A DNA stretch of 39,537 nt, taken from NCBI GenBank assembly GCA_013151915.1, contig JAADHJ010000020.1:1-39537 (forward strand), read 5' to 3'. A program made the position numbers and the translations under genes. This DNA is from Deltaproteobacteria bacterium. GTDB lineage: Bacteria; BMS3Abin14. This document shows positions 31,497 through 39,290 of this stretch, one piece after another. Under the pieces are notes generated by a model that had not been told where the DNA came from, ran no database searches, and saw only the letters and a program-made list of their open reading frames with translations. Position 1 is the stretch's first letter. Each line of letters starts with the position of its first letter.

Positions 31497-32813
31497 GTGA
31501 AAAAAACCTGTTACGTCAGCCATCAATGCCCGCAGTGCGGCGGCGAAACGGTCTTCGACCAGGAGGCTACAGGCACAAAGTGTCGCTATTGCGGTACCGC
31601 GCTCATGGTGGTGGGCGGCCGTTCAGCATGGTTGAATTTCCTCATTAAACCAAAGATCAAGGTCAAGGATACCCCTCCTGAAATCACTGCCATAGCCAGG
31701 AAGAACCGCTGGAAACCGTCTCTTGTAAGGTCGGTTATCCCTTTCTATTACCCTTTCTACAGGATAAGAGGGCAGGCCATCCATTGGGTGACCGGTGAGA
31801 AGAGGAGAGACGATGTTCGCCAGGGGGAATCGGTGGAGGAATTGAAAACCAGGAATTTCGACCTGATGCGGCCGGGGCACACGGACCTGTCCACCGGCCT
31901 CTTCTCTCCCGGGATCAGAGCACAGACCTTGCACCTCTTTCTGGCCACGAGGGAAAACGCGGGGGGGATCCCATTTTTACCGATGCAGTTGAGCAGAGAG
32001 AAATTTCACGATAGGGTCAGGCACAACACTACCGAGGGTTTTGATGTATCCGACCTGTTTGTCCTCGAAGAGAAGACCTTCCTGATCTGGGAGCGCTACT
32101 CCATACTCTATTTTCCCCTCTTTCTTGTGGAGATCCGGGAAGGTGAACAGCTTCGGCTTCTCCTTATGGATGCCGTCAGTGGTCACCTTGTACGTCAGAT
32201 CGGGCATCAGGAGATGGAGACCCTTTTAAACAACCTGGGTATCGGAGAGTCCCAACCCCCCATTGAGAACCGTCTCAAACTTGTCCCCCTTATCTGCCCT
32301 GAGTGTGACGGTGATCTGCAGTCGGGTACGACCGCGGTTATCAGGTTCTGCTTCAACTGCGGGCGGGGATGGGAATCTGGAGGATCCAGGCTTCAGGAAA
32401 GGAAATGCCTCTGGGCGGGGACGGAGGTGATGGTTCGACAGGAACAAACGATCTTTCTGCCTTTCTGGCGGCGAAATGCCGGTGACGGCGGTTCAGTGAT
32501 ACCGGCTTTTGGAGTCCGGTCTCCCCACCTCCTGTATAATATATCGAAACGGTACTACAATGCCGACTTTCCGGTGGAGAACATTCCTTACAACTGCCGG
32601 ACATCCGTTAAAACCCTTCCGGCTGAGCTTTCTCCGGAGGAGGCCATGGAATTGATGGATGTGGTAGTCTATACAAGCCGAAAGGCCCGGGTGGAAAACA
32701 GAAAATTGGATTCCCTGGTATTGATCCCCTTCAGCCGCAGAGGGCCTGATCTTGTTGATCACTATCACGGGCTTGCCGTCCCGGTGTCTGGTCTCAATGT
32801 GAGGATGTCGTGA
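31497..32813 (+). CDS. Zinc-ribbon protein of the SPFH operon (YdjG-like candidate)
   Basis: The 438-residue product starts at GTG with a poor ribosome site. The N-terminal zinc ribbon is CPQC...CRYC (about residues 11-34), as in TFIIB-type ribbons, and a second lies in the middle, CPEC...CFNC (about 264-285). Between and after are beta-rich stretches with aromatic pairs (SVIPFYYPFYRIRGQAIHW, SILYFPLFLVEIREG and IFLPFWRRNAG) that look like two copies of one domain. B. subtilis YdjG also joins zinc ribbons to a long body and works with YdjI, but the similarity is by layout only. Its stop overlaps the protease gene start by 4 bp. Confidence 0.7.
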   Translation: MKKTCYVSHQCPQCGGETVFDQEATGTKCRYCGTALMVVGGRSAWLNFLIKPKIKVKDTPPEITAIARKNRWKPSLVRSVIPFYYPFYRIRGQAIHWVTGEKRRDDVRQGESVEELKTRNFDLMRPGHTDLSTGLFSPGIRAQTLHLFLATRENAGGIPFLPMQLSREKFHDRVRHNTTEGFDVSDLFVLEEKTFLIWERYSILYFPLFLVEIREGEQLRLLLMDAVSGHLVRQIGHQEMETLLNNLGIGESQPPIENRLKLVPLICPECDGDLQSGTTAVIRFCFNCGRGWESGGSRLQERKCLWAGTEVMVRQEQTIFLPFWRRNAGDGGSVIPAFGVRSPHLLYNISKRYYNADFPVENIPYNCRTSVKTLPAELSPEEAMELMDVVVYTSRKARVENRKLDSLVLIPFSRRGPDLVDHYHGLAVPVSGLNVRMS

Positions 32814-34273
32814 GCATGAGAAGAATTTCCTTGCGTGTAATCATCTTTTTCGTCGCCCTGGGTTTTGCCCAGTTTATTCCAGGGCCTGGTTCGTTTTTCG
32901 GAGGACAATTTTCCACAGGTCTTCTGGCCGACAGTGATGTTTCCCCCACCGGGCAAAATGCAGAGGACAGTGTGCCCCTGGTCGTCCGTATCGTTGTCGA
33001 TGGGTCAATCAACCCAATCACCGCAAACTATATCGAAGAGCAGCTTGTGCAGGCGAATAAGGACAAAGCCGAGTTGCTGGTCCTGCAGTTGGACACCCCG
33101 GGTGGACTCATGTCCTCCATGCGGCAGATCGTTAAAGCCATCCTCGCTTCGCCCGTCCCGGTGGCGGTTTACGTAGCCCCTTCAGGGGCGAGAGCCGCGT
33201 CGGCCGGGGTTTTTATCACCCTCGCGGCCCCCATCGCCGTCATGGCCCCGGGGACCACCATCGGGGCGGCCCACCCGGTCACGGTGGGGGGAGGGGGATT
33301 TTTCGGCGGGAAGAAGAGTAAAGAGGGAGGGAAGAAATCCGGGAAGGATGGAGAGGAAAAGACGGCTTCACCGCCCCCTGAAGGCGATGTCATGGCAACC
33401 AAGATCCTCAACGACACAGTGGCCTTCATACGGTCCATTGCCGCTAAAAACGGCCGCAACGTCAAGTGGGCCGAGCGGGCGGTTCGGGAAAGCATCTCCT
33501 CGACGGAGACGGAGGCCGTTAAGGAAGGGGTGGTGGATTTCGTCGCGGCGAACATGGACGAACTGTTGAAGAAGGTCGAGGGGATGACGGTGACGGTGGC
33601 GGGCGGGAAGCGGACCCTGGCCCTTTCCGGAGCACATGTTGAGGACAGGCTCATGGGCACCCGGAGACGGATTCTGGCTGTTATCACCGATCCCAATGTC
33701 GCCTATCTCCTTATGCTGCTGGGAATCTTCGGGATCTTCTTTGAACTGGTCAACCCGGGTGTTATACTACCCGGCGTCCTGGGTGGAATTTCCATAATCC
33801 TCGCCTTTTTCTCCTTTCAACTCCTGCCCGTCAACTATGCGGGCGTTCTTCTGATCCTGTTCGCGCTGGTTCTGTTTGTCCTGGAGGTGAAGGTGGTTTC
33901 TTTCGGGATGCTGACCGTTGGCGGCATCCTGTCCCTGGTGTTGGGCAGTCTCATGTTCTTTAACTCCGCGGATCCGTACTACCGCGTTTCCCTGTCCCTG
34001 ATCTTCGGGATGACAGGCCTGATCGCGCTCCTCTTCATAGTCGGGCTTGGACTTGCCGTCAGGATAAGAATGAGAAAACCGACAACCGGGATCGAGGGGC
34101 TCATCGGAGAGGTGGGAGTTGCCGATACCGACCTGGAGCCGGAGGGAAAGATAAGGGTTCACGGAGAGATCTGGTCAGCGGCCTCAACCGAACCTGTCAA
34201 GGCAGGGGAGAAGGTTGAGGTGACAGAGGTAAATGGGCTGGTCCTGACGGTCAAACGGCCCAATACGGAATAA
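32810..34273 (+). CDS. NfeD-family membrane serine protease (ClpP class)
   Basis: The 487-residue long-form NfeD protein has a signal helix and a ClpP-like protease domain: VVRIVVDGSINPITANYIEEQL, LLVLQLDTPGGLMSSMRQIV, and the nucleophile segment GARAASAG, in which the Ser matches the catalytic Ser of PH1510-type proteases. A Lys in ATKILNDTVAFIRSIAAKNGRN is the likely base. Four to five transmembrane helices follow (about 285-415), then a C-terminal OB-type NfeD domain (GLIGEVGVADTDLEPEGKIRVHGEIW). A Gly/Lys-rich insert (about 160-195) lies before the catalytic Lys. NfeD proteases cleave the C-terminus of partner stomatins, and the next gene encodes one, 15 bp away. Confidence 0.92.
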   Translation: MSMRRISLRVIIFFVALGFAQFIPGPGSFFGGQFSTGLLADSDVSPTGQNAEDSVPLVVRIVVDGSINPITANYIEEQLVQANKDKAELLVLQLDTPGGLMSSMRQIVKAILASPVPVAVYVAPSGARAASAGVFITLAAPIAVMAPGTTIGAAHPVTVGGGGFFGGKKSKEGGKKSGKDGEEKTASPPPEGDVMATKILNDTVAFIRSIAAKNGRNVKWAERAVRESISSTETEAVKEGVVDFVAANMDELLKKVEGMTVTVAGGKRTLALSGAHVEDRLMGTRRRILAVITDPNVAYLLMLLGIFGIFFELVNPGVILPGVLGGISIILAFFSFQLLPVNYAGVLLILFALVLFVLEVKVVSFGMLTVGGILSLVLGSLMFFNSADPYYRVSLSLIFGMTGLIALLFIVGLGLAVRIRMRKPTTGIEGLIGEVGVADTDLEPEGKIRVHGEIWSAASTEPVKAGEKVEVTEVNGLVLTVKRPNTE

Positions 34274-34288
34274 AAAGGAGGTTTTGCC

Positions 34289-35074
34289 ATGTTTTTATTT
34301 TCTTTCAGCCCCATTGTCACCGGTGCGGTGGCTATCATTCTTTTCCTCGTCGTTTCGGGCATCAAGGTCCTCAAGGAGTACGAGAGAGGGGTTGTCTTCT
34401 TCCTTGGGAGGCTGGTCGGCGCCCGAGGCCCCGGCCTCATCTATATCGTCCCGGGGCTGGAGAAGATGGTGCGGATCGGCCTGAGGCTGATAGTGATGGA
34501 TGTACCGCCCCAGGATATCATCACAAGGGACAACGTGTCGGTGAAGGTAAACGCCGTCGTCTATTTCCGGGTTATGGATCCCTCCAAGGCGGTGGTTGAG
34601 GTAGAGGATTTCTTCTACGCCACCAGCCAGCTCGCACAGACGACCTTAAGAAGCATCCTGGGGCAGGTGGAGCTGGACGACCTGCTCTCAGAACGGGACA
34701 AGATCAACCACGATCTGCAGGAGATTCTCGATTCCCAGACGGACCCGTGGGGGGTCAAGGTGACGAATGTGGAGATCAAGCACGTGGACCTGCCGCAGGA
34801 GATGCAGCGGGCAATGGCCAAACAGGCCGAGGCGGAGCGGGAGAGACGGGCGAAGATCATTGCCGCGGAAGGCGAGTACCAGTCGGCCACAAAACTGACC
34901 CAGGCGGCGGACATCATGTCCGGTAACGACCAGGCCCTTCAACTGAGATATCTTCAGACCTTGAGGGAGATCGCGACAGAGAACAATTCCACCACCATCT
35001 TCCCTTTGCCAATGGATCTTCTGAAGGCCTTTAAAGGATTCCTCGGCAAGGGGAAGGACGAAGGAGACGAGTAG
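34289..35074 (+). CDS. Stomatin/prohibitin-type SPFH membrane protein (slipin)
   Basis: The 261-residue product has one N-terminal membrane helix (residues 9-26) and a full SPFH domain: [58 protein letters not shown], and [31 protein letters not shown] helical stretch ([22 protein letters not shown]) follows, then [10 protein letters not shown] near the end. It is close to bacterial slipins and QmcA-type proteins. Stomatin-NfeD pairs form oligomeric membrane microdomains in which NfeD trims the stomatin tail. AAAGGAGG precedes the ATG. Confidence 0.95.
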   Translation: MFLFSFSPIVTGAVAIILFLVVSGIKVLKEYERGVVFFLGRLVGARGPGLIYIVPGLEKMVRIGLRLIVMDVPPQDIITRDNVSVKVNAVVYFRVMDPSKAVVEVEDFFYATSQLAQTTLRSILGQVELDDLLSERDKINHDLQEILDSQTDPWGVKVTNVEIKHVDLPQEMQRAMAKQAEAERERRAKIIAAEGEYQSATKLTQAADIMSGNDQALQLRYLQTLREIATENNSTTIFPLPMDLLKAFKGFLGKGKDEGDE

Positions 35075-35863
35075 ATGACGAGGATTCTCAACGTTCACCC
35101 CAAATATTTCTCCGACCGGCGTCTGGCCGCGGAGCACGACCACCTCCATGAACTCCTCAATGCCTTGAACGACGAGGAGAAAGCCACGGATCATCCCGAC
35201 GTTTTCAGGTTCAACGGCAGGAGGGGGCTTTTGTACATCAGGCACAGGATGTTCGCCGAGGAGATGGGGATCAGGGCCATGGAGCATCTGACTCTCATCG
35301 ACCGCATGAACATCCCTTCCAGCGAATGGAAAAGCCTTGAAATGGACGACGGGGCTATTTTGGAGGATCTCGAAGAGGTCAGGGCGGAGGGGGTGCCTGG
35401 AAGGGTGCCCCTTCCGGACGGCAGGGACATCACGGAGGTAACCGGCGAGATGGACGTGCTCTCGGTCATCCCGGGCATCATAGAGGACGAGATCCTCCTG
35501 GGGCTTTACAGGCGCTACAAGTACGTTGTCATGGAGCGATCATACCGGCGCTACAGGAATCTCGCCGATCCCCTGCGGGGCAAATTGAGGGGGCAGACAT
35601 GGATCCTCTTTGAACTTATGATGGAGGAAACACTGGCCGTAAAACCGGACGAAAGAGGGCCCGCGACAGCATATGAGACGTTGTGGGAGCGGCTCCGGGA
35701 AAGTGCTACAGATGAGGAGAAACACCGGTTCGAGGCCCTCTTCGGGGCGCTTGAACCGGGGAAGGTCAGCCTCGAAATGCGAGAATTTCTGGCACGCACA
35801 GCCGCCCGCATCGGCGACAAAGACCTTATGGTTTCACAGCTCCTTGTACCGTATATGGATTGA
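35075..35863 (+). CDS. Protein with T4 endonuclease V-like N-terminal domain and a second helical domain
   Basis: The 262-residue product begins directly after the stomatin stop codon. Residues 1-65 (MTRILNVHPKYFSDRRLAAEHDHLHELL... FNGRRGLLYIRHRMFAEEM) resemble the pyrimidine-dimer DNA glycosylase family (T4 endonuclease V), including Thr2, whose amino group attacks the DNA, and Arg3. The position of the catalytic Glu23 appears to be His23 (EHDHL in place of EHREL), so the enzyme may be inactive or altered. The C-terminal half (LYRRYKYVVMERSYRRYRNLAD... HRFEALFGALEPGKVSLEMREFL... VSQLLVPYMD) weakly resembles DUF1722. Its presence at the end of a membrane microdomain operon is unexpected. Confidence 0.7.
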   Translation: MTRILNVHPKYFSDRRLAAEHDHLHELLNALNDEEKATDHPDVFRFNGRRGLLYIRHRMFAEEMGIRAMEHLTLIDRMNIPSSEWKSLEMDDGAILEDLEEVRAEGVPGRVPLPDGRDITEVTGEMDVLSVIPGIIEDEILLGLYRRYKYVVMERSYRRYRNLADPLRGKLRGQTWILFELMMEETLAVKPDERGPATAYETLWERLRESATDEEKHRFEALFGALEPGKVSLEMREFLARTAARIGDKDLMVSQLLVPYMD

Positions 35864-36188
35864 TTTGGGCGCCCTTACATGGGCGCGTTGATGACTTTGC
35901 AAAACGTCATTAAACATGCTTCATCCGGTTAATGCGTACCTTTATTATTTTGCTGTCATTGCGAGGAACATCGAGGGAGACGAGAGTGACGCGGCAATCC
36001 CGGGCGGAGCTCATAGCAGCGCCCTCCGTCGCCTACGGGATCGCTTCGCATGGGTTACAGCTCGCGATGACAGATGGATGGCTTCTTGCGAGTCCGTCAA
36101 CCCTTGAACCTTGAACGATGAACCTTGAACGTTAATAGGGCCGTAAAAAGTCCATCAATGGGTGCGTTGATGACTTCTCACGAAGTCA
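35864..36188. repeat. Intergenic repeats before zwf end
   Basis: A partial reverse hairpin repeat lies at 35862-35912 (GGGCGCCCTTACATGGGCGC, GATGACTTTGC). A copy of the large repeat follows at 35915-36085. GAACCTT heptamers lie at 36101-36133. A further hairpin repeat at 36137-36193 ends in GATGACTTCT, CACG, AAGTCATC. The open frame at 35916-36107 is repeat sequence only. Confidence 0.75.
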
Positions 36189-37772
36189 TCAACTGTCATG
36201 CATAAGCCTTTTTAGCGCCACCGCCTCCGGGGGCCCCCATGTTCCCGCTTCGTAAACCTTCAGGTGATCCGCCCGGTCCGTGCAGGTCTCGCACTCGTGG
36301 AGGACCGGGTCGATATAGGTCCAGGTCAGGTCGATCTCGTCCTCCCTCAGGAAAAGCATCTTCTCCCCCTGCATGCAGTCCAGAAGGGCTTTTTCGTAGG
36401 CCGCCAGAACCGGTCCCGAGTATCCCTGAAGGAAGTCGAAATTCATTGTAACGGGACGTAAGAGAATCCTGTCCCCGGGGATTTTCGTCTGGAAGGAGAG
36501 GGATATCCTCTCCTGGGGCTGGATTCCAAGGGTCAAAACGTTTGCCGATACAGGGTTTCCGAGAATTTCACGGAACATGGTGATGGGGACATCCTTGAAC
36601 CGGATCATGATTTCCGTCAGCTTGGCTCCCAGCCTTTTGCCCGAAGTGACGTAGAATGGAACCCCCTGCCAGCGCCAGTTGTCAATGAATATCCTCATCA
36701 TGGCGAACGTCGGAGTAAGGGAACCGGGCGCCACTCCCTCCTCCTCTAGATAGCCGGCTACCGGTTTCTTCTCCACCTTGCCCGGCCCGTACTGTCCCAG
36801 GACGAGGTTGCCGTAGACGTCGTCCAGGTGGAACGGTCTCAGTGAGCGGAAGACCTTGACCTTCTCATCGTGAAACGGTCCGGTTGAAAATGTGGAGGGC
36901 GGTTCCATGGCCGTGAGGGCCAGGATCTGCATCATGTGGTTCTGGAACATGTCCCTGAGGACCCCGGAGCTCTCGTAGTAGCCCGCCCTTTTTTCCACAC
37001 CGAGGGTCTCTCCGGCTATGATGTCCACGTGGTCAATGTAGTTCCTGTTCCAGAGCGGCTCGAAAATCGTGTTGGCGAAACGGAACATGAGAATATTCTG
37101 GACGGTTTCCTTGGCCAGATAGTGATCGATGCGATAGACCTGCTCCTCGGCAAAGCTGGAGTGGATGGTGCGATCGAGTTCCGCCGCCGACTTCCGGTCT
37201 CTGCCGTACGGTTTTTCCACGACGATCCGGGACCACCCATTTGTCTCCGTATTTTCCGCCGACAGGCCGGACTCGCCGAGCAGCCTGGCGACGTCCTGGT
37301 ACAGGAACATGGGAAGCGCCAGGTAGAAGATCCTGTTGCCTCCCGTTTGGCTGTCGCGGTCAAGTTCGATGAGAAAACCGGCCAGGTTCCGGTAGGATTC
37401 CAACGAGTCCATATTCAGCGGTACGTAGTGAACTTTCGAGGCGAAATCCTCCCAGCCCTCGAGGTCGTTCCCCCCCTTCATGGCCGATTTTTTGAGCATG
37501 GCTCGGAACTTTTCGTCATTCATCACCGTTCTTCCGCAGCCCACGATCCTGAACCTTTCGGGCATCCCCCCCTTCCGTTCAAGCTTGAGGAGAGAGGGGA
37601 TGAGCTTTCTGGCGGTCAGGTCGCCCGTTGCGCCGAGGATGACGATGATGCACGGATCGGAAGGAGCGTCGAGGGCGCTGCCGCCGGTGGGCACGGTTTC
37701 GGTTGACGCGTGCCCCTCGAGGAGGTTTTCAAGCCCTTCATCCTGTACCCTGCGCCCCGCGTTTCCGCTCAT
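36189..37772 (-). CDS. zwf: Glucose-6-phosphate 1-dehydrogenase
   Basis: The 527-residue enzyme oxidises glucose 6-phosphate to 6-phosphogluconolactone with NADP, opening the oxidative pentose phosphate pathway. Seen: the dinucleotide motif GATGDLTARKL (about residues 48-58) and the active-site motif RIDHYLAKE, with the usual RFANTIFEPLWNRNYIDHVDI after it. About 38 residues precede the NAD(P) fold, more than usual. The ATG overlaps the gnd stop by 4 bp. The TGA stop is provided by a hairpin repeat (GTTGATGACTT), so the last residues may vary with repeat insertion. No pgl gene for the lactonase is seen. Confidence 0.96.
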   Translation of the reverse strand: MSGNAGRRVQDEGLENLLEGHASTETVPTGGSALDAPSDPCIIVILGATGDLTARKLIPSLLKLERKGGMPERFRIVGCGRTVMNDEKFRAMLKKSAMKGGNDLEGWEDFASKVHYVPLNMDSLESYRNLAGFLIELDRDSQTGGNRIFYLALPMFLYQDVARLLGESGLSAENTETNGWSRIVVEKPYGRDRKSAAELDRTIHSSFAEEQVYRIDHYLAKETVQNILMFRFANTIFEPLWNRNYIDHVDIIAGETLGVEKRAGYYESSGVLRDMFQNHMMQILALTAMEPPSTFSTGPFHDEKVKVFRSLRPFHLDDVYGNLVLGQYGPGKVEKKPVAGYLEEEGVAPGSLTPTFAMMRIFIDNWRWQGVPFYVTSGKRLGAKLTEIMIRFKDVPITMFREILGNPVSANVLTLGIQPQERISLSFQTKIPGDRILLRPVTMNFDFLQGYSGPVLAAYEKALLDCMQGEKMLFLREDEIDLTWTYIDPVLHECETCTDRADHLKVYEAGTWGPPEAVALKRLMHDS

Positions 37773-38692
37773 CTCTTTTCTCCCTTCTTGCGCGACGAGA
37801 CCACCCTGTGTCCTCCGAACTCCTTGCGCAGGGCTGCGATGACCTTGTCGGAGAAGGAGTCTTCCTCTCTTGAGCGGAATCGCTGGAAAAGAGAAAGCGT
37901 AATCGCCGGCGCGGGTACGCCTGTTTCCACGGCCTGCTGGATTGTCCACCGCCCCTCACCCGAGTCCTCAACGTACCCCTTTATCGTTTCTAACCTCGAG
38001 TCGTCGGAAAAGGCGTACTCGGCCAGTTCCAGGAGCCACGACCTGATAACGCTTCCCTGGTTCCACAGGTGGGAAAGCTCCGAATAGTCGAGGGATGGCC
38101 CATATTGCGACCCTTCAAGGATGTCGAAACCCTCACCATAGGCCTGCAGCATGGCATATTCAATGCCGTTGTGGACCATCTTGACGAAATGCCCGGCCCC
38201 CGTTTTGCCGCAGTACAGGTAGCCCTCCTCCGGGGCGAGGGTTTTGAATATCGGCTCCAGCCGTTGGTAGCTTTTCTCGTGACCGCCGACCATGAGACAG
38301 TAGCCGATCTTGATGCCCCAGATCCCTCCCGACACGCCCGCGTCCAGGTATGAAATCCCGGCGGCCTTCAGGTCCTCGGCGCGGCGGATGTCATCCTTGT
38401 AGTAACTATTGCCGCCGTCGATAATAATGTCCCCCTTAGAAAGCAGGCCTTTCAGCGTTGTGATGGTGTCGTCAACCGGCTTGCCGGCGGGGATCATTAT
38501 CCAGACGGTCCTCGGCGGTTTGAGCTTCTCCACCACCTCCTCGAGGGAATAGGCCCCCTCAGCGCCTTCCCCCTCGATCTCCTTTGTGTTCTTGATGGAC
38601 CTGTTGTAGGCGACGATGGTGTGCCCGCCCCCCATAAGACGCCGGGCCATGTTCATGCCCATCCTCCCGAGACCAATCATAGCTATCTGCAT
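37769..38692 (-). CDS. gnd: 6-phosphogluconate dehydrogenase, decarboxylating, short form
   Basis: The 307-residue enzyme turns 6-phosphogluconate into ribulose 5-phosphate and CO2. Seen: Rossmann motif MQIAMIGLGRMGMNMARRL, DGGNSYYKDDIRRAEDL, LDAGVSGGIWGIKIGYCLMVGG, and GHFVKMVHNGIEYAMLQAYGEG holding the catalytic Lys and the NGIEY segment. The protein lacks the extra C-terminal domain of the roughly 470-residue form, as in the shorter class often NAD-preferring. It comes first, with zwf overlapping by 4 bp, so both steps are co-expressed. CAGGAGG precedes the ATG. Confidence 0.96.
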   Translation of the reverse strand: MQIAMIGLGRMGMNMARRLMGGGHTIVAYNRSIKNTKEIEGEGAEGAYSLEEVVEKLKPPRTVWIMIPAGKPVDDTITTLKGLLSKGDIIIDGGNSYYKDDIRRAEDLKAAGISYLDAGVSGGIWGIKIGYCLMVGGHEKSYQRLEPIFKTLAPEEGYLYCGKTGAGHFVKMVHNGIEYAMLQAYGEGFDILEGSQYGPSLDYSELSHLWNQGSVIRSWLLELAEYAFSDDSRLETIKGYVEDSGEGRWTIQQAVETGVPAPAITLSLFQRFRSREEDSFSDKVIAALRKEFGGHRVVSSRKKGEKR

Positions 38693-39117
38693 CGTGAACC
38701 TCCTGAGCTGGGTTGATTTCCAATTACCTGAAGATAGTTTAGCACATCGAATGTAACAGGGGGGTCACGCCGTTGGTGTGAAGATAGTCCAGAGGCATCC
38801 ACCTTCGCTCTTTGAGCTTCGGTGGACAGAGGTTCAAGGTTCAACGTTCAACGTAGAAAAGCAAGCTGTAGGCAATGGATAAAGACAGGCGATGTGGAAG
38901 GACAATATGGAGGTATCGAGGTATGGAAGTAACGTTCAAGGTTCAACGTTCAACGTCCAACGTGGAAGGACGAGTTTGAGGTTTAAACCCAGACCCCAGC
39001 TTGCCACGCCATAGCTCGAAGAACGAAGGCGGAAGCGATCCCGTGAAAGGGCTGCATTTTACAGGGATGGAGGGGATGAAGGGGATAGACCCTTTCTTTA
39101 CTCTTCCTCCCCCGGTC
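38693..39117. repeat. Intergenic region with heptamer and composite repeats
   Basis: The gnd leader lies at 38693-38760. GTTCAAC/GTTCAAG heptamers lie at 38831-38854, followed by the GCTGTAGGCAATGGATAAAG tract to about 38894; this pair also occurs at 2233-2336. More heptamers lie at 38934-38961. Bases 39000-39050 resemble the large repeat in reverse. No gene is seen. Confidence 0.65.
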
Positions 39118-39146
39118 TTGCCAGACATGGGTTTTTAGGCTATCTT
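39118..39146 (+). promoter_or_regulatory. Possible promoter of tRNA-Ala
   Basis: TTGCCA at 39118-39123, 17 bp, then TATCTT at 39141-39146, 21 bp before the mature tRNA. The match is moderate. Confidence 0.5.
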
Positions 39147-39167
39147 TCCTGACAGTTTTTAAATCGT

Positions 39168-39242
39168 GGGGACGTAGCTCAGCGGGAGAGCACCTGCTTC
39201 GCATGTAGGGGGTCGTGGGTTCAAATCCCATCGTCTCCACCA
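39168..39242 (+). tRNA. tRNA-Ala (anticodon CGC)
   Basis: This 75-nt tRNA has acceptor arms GGGGACG and CGTCTCC, which pair with the G3-U70 wobble that marks alanine tRNAs. The anticodon stem CCTGC/GTAGG holds the loop TTCGCAT, giving anticodon CGC for GCG codons. The 3' CCA is encoded. Confidence 0.97.
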
Positions 39243-39252
39243 CTCGACGCAT

Positions 39253-39290
39253 AAAAAGGCCACCTCGGAACGAGGTAGGCCTTTTTATTT
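39253..39290 (+). terminator. Rho-independent terminator after tRNA-Ala
   Basis: AAAAAGGCC plus ACCTCG pairs with CGAGGT plus GGCCTTTTT, with one extra A in the right arm and a GAA loop. The T run completes it. It lies 10 bp after the tRNA. Confidence 0.9.

Noticed and set aside
35916-36107. 63-residue open frame
   Set aside because: It is repeat sequence, not a gene.
36189-37949. 586-residue form of zwf
   Set aside because: The upstream part overlaps gnd in another frame; ATG 37772 has a typical 4-bp overlap.
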